Below, in pieces: positions 17,880 to 26,511 of a stretch of 64,000 nt of DNA. The notes beneath the pieces were generated by a model. The model was not told the DNA's origin and did not search any database. It saw only the letters and a program-made list of their open reading frames with translations. Position 1 is the stretch's first letter. Every line of letters begins with the position of its first letter. Position numbers and translations under genes: made by a program. Source of the DNA: GCA-002733465 sp039969155 (GTDB lineage: Bacteria > Pseudomonadota > Gammaproteobacteria > Enterobacterales > Kangiellaceae); contig JBDVOJ010000083.1 in the NCBI GenBank assembly GCA_039969155.1, positions 59,469 through 123,468 of the forward strand. The letters are read 5' to 3'.

Positions 17880-18914
17880 ATGAATTACTCCGATAAATCA
17901 TTTGATAACAAAGTGTTTTTGGTGATACCCGCTGTATTAGGTATATTTCTTTATTTAAATGTATATTTAGGGAGTTTTTTCAGCGGTCAGGAGTATTTCA
18001 GTTTACAGTCTATCCTTTTTAAGATTATTCAGCTCTATCTTTATTGGTTTATTAGCGAAAAAATAGTTAATTTAAACGACAAAATAACGACATCAAGATT
18101 CTTAATTTCAATTGTAACTATCGCGACCATTAGTATTGTAACAGCGGCATCCTACAAACAATACCTTATCATTACAGAACCTCAAAATGATAGTTTAAGT
18201 TGGGTCCATTTCGCAAACTATGCTACTCACGGTATCATAGTTGCCTTTGCTGTGACGTTACTTTCGATGTTAGTAACAACTATGAAAAAACAACAGCAGG
18301 TATTACTAAGAAACGCTTTGCTAGAAAAAGAAAATATTAAAGCTCAATTACATGCTTTGCAAATGCAAGTGGATCCACACTTTCTGTTTAATAATTTCAA
18401 TACGCTTCAATCGATGATAGATACTAAAAATAACAAGGCGCAGAGTTACTTGAAGAATCTGTCCGGCTTATTTCGGCAGTTACTATATCACCGAGATGAG
18501 CAATTAATTTCTCTTAAAGACGATGTCGAGATTGCTCTGTTGTTTATCAATTTATTAAAAGGGCGGTTTAACGAGGCGATTTCAATTGAAATAACTTTGG
18601 GCGATATCGATGGTTTCTACTTGCCTCCCTTTACGCTACAAATCTTACTCGAAAATGTGGTAAAGCATAATCGTATTGATGCTAGGCACTCAATTTGTTG
18701 CAATATATGCCAATTCGATGAATTTATTGTAGTCAAAAACAATTGTCATACTAAAAGAAATAGTTATGCTTCTACAGGAATTGGGCTCTACAACCTAAAG
18801 AGTCGCTACGCCCTGTTATCTGAAAAGAGAATTGAGATTGAGAGAATGGAAGAGGATGGTAATCATACTTTCAAAGTCAAAGTTCCATTACTTAAAATAG
18901 GAATGTATGACTAG
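17880..18914 (+). CDS. LytS/YehU-type sensor histidine kinase
   Basis: A 344-residue membrane histidine kinase of the His_kinase (PF06580) class. Four hydrophobic helices occupy about 10-140. The phosphoacceptor region LQMQVDPHFLFNNFNTLQ is centred near H167, the N-box LLENVVKHNRID is near 257-268, and the G-box GIGLYNLKSRY is near 301-311. It overlaps the response regulator start by eight bases, so the two are translationally coupled. Its signal is unknown; the membrane domain has no large periplasmic loop. Confidence 0.9.
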   Translation: MNYSDKSFDNKVFLVIPAVLGIFLYLNVYLGSFFSGQEYFSLQSILFKIIQLYLYWFISEKIVNLNDKITTSRFLISIVTIATISIVTAASYKQYLIITEPQNDSLSWVHFANYATHGIIVAFAVTLLSMLVTTMKKQQQVLLRNALLEKENIKAQLHALQMQVDPHFLFNNFNTLQSMIDTKNNKAQSYLKNLSGLFRQLLYHRDEQLISLKDDVEIALLFINLLKGRFNEAISIEITLGDIDGFYLPPFTLQILLENVVKHNRIDARHSICCNICQFDEFIVVKNNCHTKRNSYASTGIGLYNLKSRYALLSEKRIEIERMEEDGNHTFKVKVPLLKIGMYD

Positions 18915-19692
18915 TATATTGATCATTGAGGATGAAAGACCGGCCTACGAAAACTTAATCCGTTTTATCAAGAATGTATCAAGTAGTTATAATATTGTTG
19001 ACTGGTTAAAAAGTGTTGACGAAAGTATTGAATGGTTTATACACAATGAGCAGCCGGACTTGATTTTTTTAGACATCAATTTAAGCGATGGTTCGGCGTT
19101 TGAAATATTTAGCCAATTCAGAACTCACATTCCTATAATTTTCTCTACAGCCTATGATGAATATGCGATTAAGGCGTTCGAACTAAATAGTGTTGATTAT
19201 CTCTTAAAGCCGATAGATTTCAATGCTGTCAGAAACGCTTTAAATAAATTTGAAGCCTATCACTTAAATACTAATCGATATTTGGGCAACCAACGACAAG
19301 TAAGATTAGATAAGGCGTTATCCGAAATCAAGTACCTACGAAAAAACTACATTGAAAGCTTTTTGGTAAAGAGAGGAAATGCTCTAATTAAATTGCCTAC
19401 TAAGAACACTTCTTATATCTACTTTGACGAAGCCACTTTTTGTGTTGCGGATAATGGGCGAATTTATTCGCTCAATCATTCTTTGGTGAATATTATTAAT
19501 CAGTTAGATCCGCAGCATTTCTTTAAACTGAATCGTAAAGTAATCTGTAATATATCGGCCATTAGCAAGGTGAAACGTTCGTTGGGCGGGAAGTTAACGG
19601 TCATATTAAATCAACGACCTGAATTCGATGTTTTTGTCAGTAGAGAACGTGCAGCGGAGTTTAAGAAATGGTTCGAGAGCGCGGCGTCTTAA
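18907..19692 (+). CDS. LytTR-family response regulator
   Basis: A 261-residue regulator with a receiver domain (1-120; acceptor D56 in IFLDINLSDGS, conserved K in LLKPID near 105) and a C-terminal LytTR DNA-binding domain (about 155-258). It starts inside the last codons of the kinase gene, giving a two-component pair. LytTR regulators bind direct repeats upstream of targets; no clear target operator could be assigned, and the nearest candidate is the upstream DUF5694-like gene. Confidence 0.92.
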   Translation: MTSILIIEDERPAYENLIRFIKNVSSSYNIVDWLKSVDESIEWFIHNEQPDLIFLDINLSDGSAFEIFSQFRTHIPIIFSTAYDEYAIKAFELNSVDYLLKPIDFNAVRNALNKFEAYHLNTNRYLGNQRQVRLDKALSEIKYLRKNYIESFLVKRGNALIKLPTKNTSYIYFDEATFCVADNGRIYSLNHSLVNIINQLDPQHFFKLNRKVICNISAISKVKRSLGGKLTVILNQRPEFDVFVSRERAAEFKKWFESAAS

Positions 19693-19844
19693 TAATAGCT
19701 ATTATAGAGATTCTAAAAGTTTTAATACGCTGTACTATTGTAATTAAGCAGAACACTATGGGTTGTTCAATATGATTGCCCTAGCTAGCAGGCAGTTTCA
19801 ACTTTGCCATATTGTAGGCAATCTACAATTTATGTGAATGGGCT

Positions 19845-19948
19845 ATGGTACCTGCTAATTCAGCAAGTGAAAGTTTGAGTTACTTTTTCCTGCTCACGTA
19901 AAAAATGAATATCAGGTACCTATAGTCTTAAAGGAAAAAAACAATTAG
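19845..19948 (+). pseudogene. Second relic of an M56-protein C-terminal tail
   Basis: From 19877 the plus strand reads ELLFPAHVKNEYQVPIVLKE and stops at 19946-19948. This matches the tail of the intact M56 protein and of the first relic (shared E-x2-F-P-x2-[IV]-x3-[YF]-Q-x-P/S-[VI]). Upstream, in another frame, is VPAN, as in the first relic. No start codon or catalytic part remains. The rest of the 19693-19988 gap holds an inverted repeat (ATTGTAG/CTACAAT, 19811-19829) and nothing else I can name. Confidence 0.55.
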
Positions 19949-19988
19949 TGTTTCCAAAAAGATTGTTCTAATCTTTAGAGATAATTAG

Positions 19989-20450
19989 TTAATCTCGCCC
20001 AGAGTGACCAAAACCACCTTCTCCTCGGTCACTCGCATCAAACTCTTCGACGATGTCGAATTTAGCCATGACTACCGGTAAAAAGACTAACTGAGCCATT
20101 CGATCACCTGGGTTGATTTCAAAGGCTGTGTCGCTGCGATTCCAGCAGGAAATAAAAATCTGTCCTTGGTAATCAGAGTCGATCAAACCAACCAAATTTC
20201 CAAGAACGACTCCATGCTTATGGCCTAGTCCAGAGCGAGGGAGAATAGTAGCAGCCAAGCTAGGATCAGCAATGTGGATTGCTATACCGGTTGGTATTAA
20301 TTTCGTTTCTCCAGGTTCTAAACTCATCGAGTTATCGATGCATGCTCGCAAGTCCATCCCAGCCGAACCTGTTGTTGCGTAGTCTGGCAAAGGAAACTCA
20401 TTACCGATTCTTGAATCTAGAATCTTCAACTGTATATTCTTGTTATTCAT
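19989..20450 (-). CDS. dut: dUTP diphosphatase
   Basis: A 153-residue trimeric dUTPase that hydrolyses dUTP to dUMP and PPi, keeping uracil out of DNA and feeding dTMP synthesis. The five motifs are visible: motif 1 AGMDLRAC (about 30-37), motif 2 PRSGLGHKHG (about 72-81), motif 3 GLIDSDYQGQI with the catalytic aspartate (about 88-98), motif 4 RMAQLVF (about 117-123) and the C-terminal arm RGEGGFGHSGR (about 142-152). Length matches E. coli Dut (151-152). It follows djlA on the same strand after 24 bases; the usual coaBC neighbour is absent. Confidence 0.97.
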   Translation of the reverse strand: MNNKNIQLKILDSRIGNEFPLPDYATTGSAGMDLRACIDNSMSLEPGETKLIPTGIAIHIADPSLAATILPRSGLGHKHGVVLGNLVGLIDSDYQGQIFISCWNRSDTAFEINPGDRMAQLVFLPVVMAKFDIVEEFDASDRGEGGFGHSGRD

Positions 20451-20474
20451 AAACCTTCTCTTCTTTCTAGTTGA

Positions 20475-21278
20475 TTAAAATTTCGCTCGCTTAATCATTT
20501 CATAAGCAGCTTGGATTTCTTGTGATTTTTCGGTTGCAACTTTGACCATTTCCTCTGGCATACCTTTGGCGACCAACTTGTCTGGATGGTGTTGAGACAT
20601 TAACTTCCGATAGGCCTTTTTTACTTCTGGGTTGCTTGCCGTGGTATCGAGTCCGAGTACTTGGTAAGCCTGCTCTATTGTAGGACCATTTTGGTTTCTG
20701 GATGCACTGGAACCACCTTGGTGAAACGATTGTTGCGCTTTAACCATTTCCACTAACCTATCAAGGTGGGCGGGGGCAATTCTAAATGCTTGACCAATTT
20801 GATAAAGAATTTGTCTTTCAGATTGGTTGACATCGCCATCAGCTGTAGCCGCGAGTATTTGAATCTCAAGAAACATCTGTATTAGGCTGGGTTTTCGAAT
20901 ACAGTGCTGGATCAAAGATTGAAGGTGACTATTCAAGTCAAAGTCCAGCGATTTCCCTTGATCAAAAGCGGTAATGGCCTCTTTTCTTTTTAGCTCATCT
21001 AGTCCGAGTTGCGCCATGACTTGTTCTGCCGCTGCGATCTCTTGCTTGCTGACAACACCATCAGACTTAGCGATGTGTCCCATTACAGAAAAAGTCGTAC
21101 GGAAAAAGATTCGTTGTGTTTCTGCAGGATCGGTTTGCCCGAAAAGGCTATCAAAATTCTGATTGAGTCCTTGATCAAATCGATGGCCGAGCCAAACACC
21201 CAGGATTAAACCGACGATATTGAACAGAAGGAATCCCAAAAAACCACCAATGAGTTTTCCCCAAATATTTAGTTTCAA
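20475..21278 (-). CDS. djlA: Co-chaperone DjlA (TerB-like plus J domain)
   Basis: A 267-residue DnaK co-chaperone anchored in the inner membrane by one N-terminal helix (about 7-30, with the glycine-rich GKLIGGFLGFLLFN dimerising segment typical of DjlA). A central TerB-like helical domain (about 55-185) precedes a short linker and a C-terminal J domain (about 203-267) with the HPD motif in QHHPDKLVAKG. Length matches E. coli DjlA (271). It heads a two-gene run with dut. Confidence 0.93.
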   Translation of the reverse strand: MKLNIWGKLIGGFLGFLLFNIVGLILGVWLGHRFDQGLNQNFDSLFGQTDPAETQRIFFRTTFSVMGHIAKSDGVVSKQEIAAAEQVMAQLGLDELKRKEAITAFDQGKSLDFDLNSHLQSLIQHCIRKPSLIQMFLEIQILAATADGDVNQSERQILYQIGQAFRIAPAHLDRLVEMVKAQQSFHQGGSSASRNQNGPTIEQAYQVLGLDTTASNPEVKKAYRKLMSQHHPDKLVAKGMPEEMVKVATEKSQEIQAAYEMIKRAKF

Positions 21279-21417
21279 ACTAGTTTTCCTGAGTTAAATG
21301 GATGAAAAAAGACTAAACTGCTTATATATGGGTGATTGTATCATTTTCAATCTCTAGAGATATATTACTTAACAGGAGCTTGGACTGCCTACGGAGCTTT
21401 ATTGGGTTGAGTGAATA

Positions 21418-22626
21418 CTAATAACTCAAATGTAAGCGGTTTTGTTGGTAATCAATTTGAAATTCGAATCGGCTGAGAAAATCCATGCCTAGCAGCCCAT
21501 CAAATTGGTCGTTACCAGACATTTTCATCACCAATACCAGTGCATTATCAATATGAAAATCACTAACGCTAATTTGCTCCATTTGATAAAGTCTAGTAAA
21601 TGCAAAACCATTGGCGGTTTCAGCGTGCCCCGAAATTTTTAGATCCGTGACACCTTCACTCATGCTGGTTAAAACTCGCATTGCTCGAGGTGATAACACG
21701 GTTCGGCTCGCACCAGTATCTAACATCAAACTAAGTGAATGTTCTTGGTTGAAGTTTACCTCAACTAAAAAGTGATTCCCCAACTGTTTTAGTGGAATTC
21801 CTTTATCGGAGTCTAAGTTAGCTGCCATTGTTCGAGTTAAGCGTCGATTTAGCTCATCGATAGTGATGAGGTTATCAACGTCAGGAGGTACTCGCTCAAT
21901 ATAGTTTTCAGCCAGCCCATACTCACCAACTAGCATGTGATGACGGACCAATGCGACCAGTACTTCGACATTATTTGGTTGCTTCTCGTTGGCTAAATTC
22001 ATCACAGCAGTGAAAGTTTCTATTGGAATTAAGTGGTTCTCCGAAAAATACTGTCGCCTGACATAATCTAACAATACATCAATTTCCGCTTGAAACATTT
22101 CTAGTCGTTCCTCATTACTCGCTGACTGTTGGGCAGAGAAAAGTGCTTCTAACGCAGAAATATAATCATAAGAGTAAAAAACTAAGGCTTTAGCCATAAG
22201 GTGATTTCGAGAGTTATCACTCAATACCATTTCGTCGAGGGATTTAGTAAAACTAGTTAAGGAAGTCCAATGATTAAGTCTGGAAAGATCATTCGGCAGT
22301 ATGCTTCGACTATTATCGAGCTGTCTAATTTGTCTAGCCATCTCTGGTTGACTGAGGTTATCAGCGTACTCTGCGACGCACTGATTATCCGCCCTATTTA
22401 ATGGCTTCTTATGTGACGTGTTATCGAACACTGGGGGGGGCGCTTGGTTTGTTTCCTCTGGGAAAGACATTAAGCGTTGGCATTGTGTAAGGCTTAGACT
22501 GGTTGAGGAGCCGCCCAATGGAGACAGGTCGATGTTCGGTCTCATTAGTAAAAGGTAAGTAATCGTTGCTACAATTCCCAGTGAAACACCACCGATTAAG
22601 GGGATAAGAGCGGATGTTTTTGACAT
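21418..22626 (-). CDS. Membrane-anchored retropepsin-like aspartic protease
   Basis: A 402-residue protein with an N-terminal transmembrane anchor (about 7-28), a helical TPR-like middle (about 120-260), and a C-terminal retropepsin-like domain: SLSLMLDTGASRTVLS holds the D-T-G catalytic triad (about residue 303) and FDGLLGMDFLSRFEF is the second family motif. Such clan AA single-domain proteases act as dimers. The active site would face the periplasm. Its substrate is unknown. A second, smaller protease of this clan lies at 30437-31123. The minus-strand start is close to the glyA promoter region. Confidence 0.78.
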   Translation of the reverse strand: MSKTSALIPLIGGVSLGIVATITYLLLMRPNIDLSPLGGSSTSLSLTQCQRLMSFPEETNQAPPPVFDNTSHKKPLNRADNQCVAEYADNLSQPEMARQIRQLDNSRSILPNDLSRLNHWTSLTSFTKSLDEMVLSDNSRNHLMAKALVFYSYDYISALEALFSAQQSASNEERLEMFQAEIDVLLDYVRRQYFSENHLIPIETFTAVMNLANEKQPNNVEVLVALVRHHMLVGEYGLAENYIERVPPDVDNLITIDELNRRLTRTMAANLDSDKGIPLKQLGNHFLVEVNFNQEHSLSLMLDTGASRTVLSPRAMRVLTSMSEGVTDLKISGHAETANGFAFTRLYQMEQISVSDFHIDNALVLVMKMSGNDQFDGLLGMDFLSRFEFQIDYQQNRLHLSY

Positions 22627-22898
22627 ATTGCAATCCTTGTAAAGTTGTCAATCAGGCTGATTACTATGCGGCAAGTAGAGCACTTTTAAGTTATTTTTTG
22701 CCATTTTACCCAAGCCTTGCCCTCTAGACGAATTAACAGTGTAAATGGTTTACTGATTTACGTAGTTTTTGCCCTATATAACTACCGATTATGGCGACAG
22801 CCTTAGGCTAATTCGATACAATAGCGCCAAATTTTAACTTAGCCAAAAACGTGTCACTGTGGACCGTTTTTATTTTACCATCAAGGAAACCTGACGAT

Positions 22899-24152
22899 AT
22901 GCTTCACAACAAACAAACTCTCGCAGAATATGATGTAGAATTATGGGATTCAATTCAGGCCGAAAAGAAGCGCCAAGAGCAGCACATCGAATTAATCGCT
23001 TCAGAGAACTACACCAGTGCCAGAGTGATGGCGGCACAGGGCTCTGTACTAACTAATAAGTATGCAGAAGGCTACCCAGCGAAAAGATACTACGGTGGTT
23101 GTGAATATGTCGATGTAACCGAGCAACTGGCAATTGATAGAGTGAAGGAGTTGTTTGGCGCAGATTATGCCAATGTTCAACCTCACTCAGGTTCACAGGC
23201 TAATTCTGCTGTATATATGGCGCTACTTAATCCTGGCGATACGGTATTGGGAATGAACCTTAATGAAGGTGGACATTTGACTCATGGTTCTCCGGTTAAC
23301 TTTTCTGGAAAGATCTACAAATCAGTTCAGTACGGACTAGACGCCGATGGCTATATTGATTTTGAGCAAGTTGAAGCGCTAGCAATAGAGCACAAGCCAA
23401 AAATGATTTTAGGCGGTTTTTCAGCTTACTCACGCAGTATTGATTGGGCTAAGTTTAGAGCGATTGCCGACAAGGTAGGTGCTTATTTTATGGTAGATAT
23501 GGCTCATGTAGCTGGTCTTGTCGCTGCAGGACTTTATCCTAATCCTGTTCCTCACGCCGATGTTGTGACATCAACTACTCACAAAACCTTAGCAGGTCCT
23601 CGTGGCGGTATTATCCTAGCCAAAGAAAACGAAGCGCTGACTAAAAAGTTTAATTCAGCCGTTTTCCCTGGCAGTCAAGGTGGCCCATTGATGCACGTTA
23701 TTGCTGGTAAAGCTGTGGCTTTTAAAGAAGCGTTAGGTGACGAGTTTAAGCAGACTCAAGCACAAGTATTAGTCAATTCAAAAGCGATGGTTGAAGTGCT
23801 ACAAAAGCGTAATTATAAAATAGTTTCGGGCGGTACAGATAATCACCTTTTCCTTATAGACCTGATTGACAAAGACATAACCGGTAAAGATGCTGAAGCT
23901 GCACTTGGTGAGGCATTTATTACGGTTAACAAAAATACTGTTCCAAACGAACCTCGTTCGCCATTTGTGACAAGTGGACTACGCATGGGAACTCCAGCGA
24001 TTACTACTCGAGGAATGAAACAAGCCGAAGCCACTCAATTAGCGGAATGGATTTGCGACATTCTTGATGATATTAATAATCAGCAAGTGATTGCCGATGT
24101 TAAAGCTAAGGTACTGGAGCTAACGGCTAGATTTCCCGTTTACCTCGACTAA
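22899..24152 (+). CDS. glyA: Serine hydroxymethyltransferase
   Basis: A 417-residue PLP enzyme interconverting serine and glycine with tetrahydrofolate and supplying one-carbon units. Family blocks include HIELIASENYTS, NKYAEGYPAKRYYGG and the PLP-lysine motif VTSTTHKTLAGPRGG (lysine near 229). I start it at the ATG at 22899, preceded by AAGGAA; a GTG at 22851 in frame would add 16 non-family residues, whereas 417 equals E. coli GlyA. It begins a plus-strand run into nrdR and the riboflavin genes. Confidence 0.97.
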   Translation: MLHNKQTLAEYDVELWDSIQAEKKRQEQHIELIASENYTSARVMAAQGSVLTNKYAEGYPAKRYYGGCEYVDVTEQLAIDRVKELFGADYANVQPHSGSQANSAVYMALLNPGDTVLGMNLNEGGHLTHGSPVNFSGKIYKSVQYGLDADGYIDFEQVEALAIEHKPKMILGGFSAYSRSIDWAKFRAIADKVGAYFMVDMAHVAGLVAAGLYPNPVPHADVVTSTTHKTLAGPRGGIILAKENEALTKKFNSAVFPGSQGGPLMHVIAGKAVAFKEALGDEFKQTQAQVLVNSKAMVEVLQKRNYKIVSGGTDNHLFLIDLIDKDITGKDAEAALGEAFITVNKNTVPNEPRSPFVTSGLRMGTPAITTRGMKQAEATQLAEWICDILDDINNQQVIADVKAKVLELTARFPVYLD

Positions 24153-24181
24153 TTTAAACTAACTCGATTATAGGCGAAACT

Positions 24182-24637
24182 ATGCATTGTCCATTTTGCT
24201 CATTTCAAGATACCAAGGTGATTGACTCTCGTTTGGTAGCCGAAGGTGGACAAGTGCGCCGTCGGAGAGAATGTATCGAGTGTGGCGAGCGCTTTACCAC
24301 CTTTGAAACCGCCGAACTGGTGATGCCCAAGGTGATCAAAGGGGATGGTAGTCGACAACCCTTTGATGATACCAAACTGAAAGCGGGTATCTTGCGCGCC
24401 GTTGAGAAAAGGCCAGTTTCTGTGGAAGCTGTAGAAGAGTCGATCATTAGTATTCAATCGAAACTGCGCGGAATGGGTGAGCGAGAAGTCGACGCGGCGA
24501 CCATCGGAGAATTAGTGATGGAAGCATTACGCAAACTCGATCAAGTGGCGTTTGTACGTTTCGCTTCAGTGTATCGCCGTTTTAAAGATGTTAGTGATTT
24601 CCGAGAGGAAATCGAACGTCTAGAATCTAAAGATTAA
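24182..24637 (+). CDS. nrdR: Transcriptional repressor NrdR
   Basis: A 151-residue repressor of ribonucleotide reductase genes. The N-terminal zinc ribbon uses C3, C6, C31 and C34 (HCPFC and CIECGERF), followed by an ATP-cone (about 46-136) that binds ATP or dATP to set DNA binding at NrdR boxes. Length matches E. coli NrdR (149). The nrdR-ribD order, 12 bases apart, is the common gammaproteobacterial arrangement. Confidence 0.97.
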   Translation: MHCPFCSFQDTKVIDSRLVAEGGQVRRRRECIECGERFTTFETAELVMPKVIKGDGSRQPFDDTKLKAGILRAVEKRPVSVEAVEESIISIQSKLRGMGEREVDAATIGELVMEALRKLDQVAFVRFASVYRRFKDVSDFREEIERLESKD

Positions 24638-24649
24638 GTTCAAACAATT

Positions 24650-25819
24650 ATGAATGATTGGTCCGCTCAAGATCACCAATTTATGGCAGAGGCTTTACGT
24701 CTGGCGAAAAGAGGTGAGTTTACCGCGCGGCCAAACCCAGTTGTGGGTTGTGTCATCGTTAAAAATGGCGATGTGATTGGCCGCGGTTGGCATCAATCAT
24801 TTGGCCAAGCACACGCTGAGATCAATGCCCTTCAGCAAGCTGGCGAGCAGGCTAAAGGAGCAACTTGTTATGTCACTTTAGAGCCCTGCGCACATGTGGG
24901 TAAAACGGGCTCATGTGCGCAAGCATTAAAACAATCTGGCGTCGCTAAAGTGATTGCAGCAATGCAAGATCCAAATCCTGAAGTTAGTGGCAAGGGCTTA
25001 CGAATTTTGGAGCAAGCGGGTATTGCCACCCAAAGCGGTTTGTTGGAACTGCAAGCGCGTAAACTTAACCCCGGCTTTCTTTCTCATTTTGAGCGTCACC
25101 GCCCTTTTGTTACGGTAAAATTGGCAATGAGCTTAGATGGCCGTACTGCGCTTAAAAATGGGCAAAGCCAGTGGATTACTGGCGCACAAGCCCGCGCCGA
25201 TGTGCAACGGTTAAGGGCAAAACAAGATGTGATTATTACTGGCATCGGTACCCAGCAAAGCGATGATCCGAGTCTTACCGCAAGACTTGATTTTTCAAGT
25301 GTGGACCAAACTGTAGAGCTACATTTTCGACAGCCATTACGGGTATTATTTGATCGTCATGGCAAAGCGAATTTAAATGACAAAATTTTCAAGTTTAATC
25401 AACCAAGTTCTGAGCGAAATAACTCACAGCAAAATGCTGATATTTGGAAGGGCAAGCAAGTTTGGTGGATGACCTTAAGTGATCAAAGGTCTGCGCTGGC
25501 AGATTCCAAGTACCAACATATTGAAGCTCATTCTATGACCGCTATTTCAGAAGTGCTCTCGGCGCTTTCTGAGCGCGGTGCAAGTCAGGTGTTGGTTGAG
25601 GCAGGTCATCGTTTGGCAGGCAGCTTTTTAAAACTCGGACTGGTTGACCAATTAGTGATTTATATGGCGCCAAAATTGATGGGTAACCACGCGATGGGAT
25701 TATTTGATTTGCAAATAGAGCAAATGGATCAGTGTCTGCCGCTAGACTTAACCGATGTACGTCAATTTGGCGATGATATTCGTCTGACTTACAAATTATC
25801 CAATGATCTATCAGATTAA
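24650..25819 (+). CDS. ribD: Bifunctional riboflavin deaminase/reductase RibD
   Basis: A 389-residue enzyme for steps 2 and 3 of riboflavin synthesis. The deaminase half (1-145) has the zinc motif H55-A-E57 and P79-C80...C89 (PCAHVGKTGSC). The reductase half (about 150-385) starts FVTVKLAMSLDGRTAL and has the NADPH-binding GASQVLVEAGHRLAGSFL segment. It is slightly longer than E. coli RibD (367), mostly through a polar insert near 235-260. Twelve bases separate it from the riboflavin synthase gene. Confidence 0.96.
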   Translation: MNDWSAQDHQFMAEALRLAKRGEFTARPNPVVGCVIVKNGDVIGRGWHQSFGQAHAEINALQQAGEQAKGATCYVTLEPCAHVGKTGSCAQALKQSGVAKVIAAMQDPNPEVSGKGLRILEQAGIATQSGLLELQARKLNPGFLSHFERHRPFVTVKLAMSLDGRTALKNGQSQWITGAQARADVQRLRAKQDVIITGIGTQQSDDPSLTARLDFSSVDQTVELHFRQPLRVLFDRHGKANLNDKIFKFNQPSSERNNSQQNADIWKGKQVWWMTLSDQRSALADSKYQHIEAHSMTAISEVLSALSERGASQVLVEAGHRLAGSFLKLGLVDQLVIYMAPKLMGNHAMGLFDLQIEQMDQCLPLDLTDVRQFGDDIRLTYKLSNDLSD

Positions 25820-25831
25820 CCGAGGCTACTG

Positions 25832-26485
25832 ATGTTTACTGGAATAATCGAAAGTATCGGCACGATTTCAAAAATTGAATATCGGGCTGGCGACGCGAGA
25901 CTGACTATCGAGGTCGGTGAATTAGATATGTCGGATGTTGCGCTTGGTGACAGCATCGCTTGTAACGGAGTTTGTCTAACCGCAATAGAGTTTGATCAAT
26001 ATCGCTATACAGCCGATGTCTCCGGTGAAACACTCAGGTTAACCACTATGGCAAATATCCAAATAGGCAGTGCAGTTAATCTAGAAAAAGCACTGATGCC
26101 AACCTCTCGCTTAGGTGGCCATTTAGTCAGTGGGCATGTCGATGGAATTGGTGAAGTGTTATCTGTCAGCAAAGACTCGCGCAGCGTACAATTTAATATC
26201 AAAGCCCCTGATGAGATTGCCCATTATATTGCTAAGAAAGGCTCAATTTGTGTTGATGGCGTGAGTTTAACAGTGAATGAAGTTGACGGCTCAACATTTC
26301 AATTGAATCTAGTACCTCATACCCTTGCCGAGACCACAGCAATCAATTACCTGGCCGGCACAAAAGTCAATTTGGAAGTTGACCTTTTAGCGCGCTACCT
26401 TGAGCGATTGTTAACTGGGCAAAAAACGCAATCAAAGGCTAATATTACTACTAGTCTATTACAGCAGTCAGGATTTATTAAATAA
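25832..26485 (+). CDS. ribE: Riboflavin synthase alpha chain
   Basis: A 217-residue trimeric enzyme that dismutates two 6,7-dimethyl-8-ribityllumazine molecules to riboflavin. It begins MFTGIIESIGTI and consists of two lumazine-binding domains (1-95 and 96-195), the second opening with GHLVSGHVDGIGEV. The C-terminal ~20 residues are a variable tail. E. coli calls the same enzyme ribC or ribE. It lies between ribD and the ribB-type gene. Confidence 0.96.
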   Translation: MFTGIIESIGTISKIEYRAGDARLTIEVGELDMSDVALGDSIACNGVCLTAIEFDQYRYTADVSGETLRLTTMANIQIGSAVNLEKALMPTSRLGGHLVSGHVDGIGEVLSVSKDSRSVQFNIKAPDEIAHYIAKKGSICVDGVSLTVNEVDGSTFQLNLVPHTLAETTAINYLAGTKVNLEVDLLARYLERLLTGQKTQSKANITTSLLQQSGFIK

Positions 26486-26511
26486 TCGGACTGAACCAAC
26501 CCAGACGTCGT

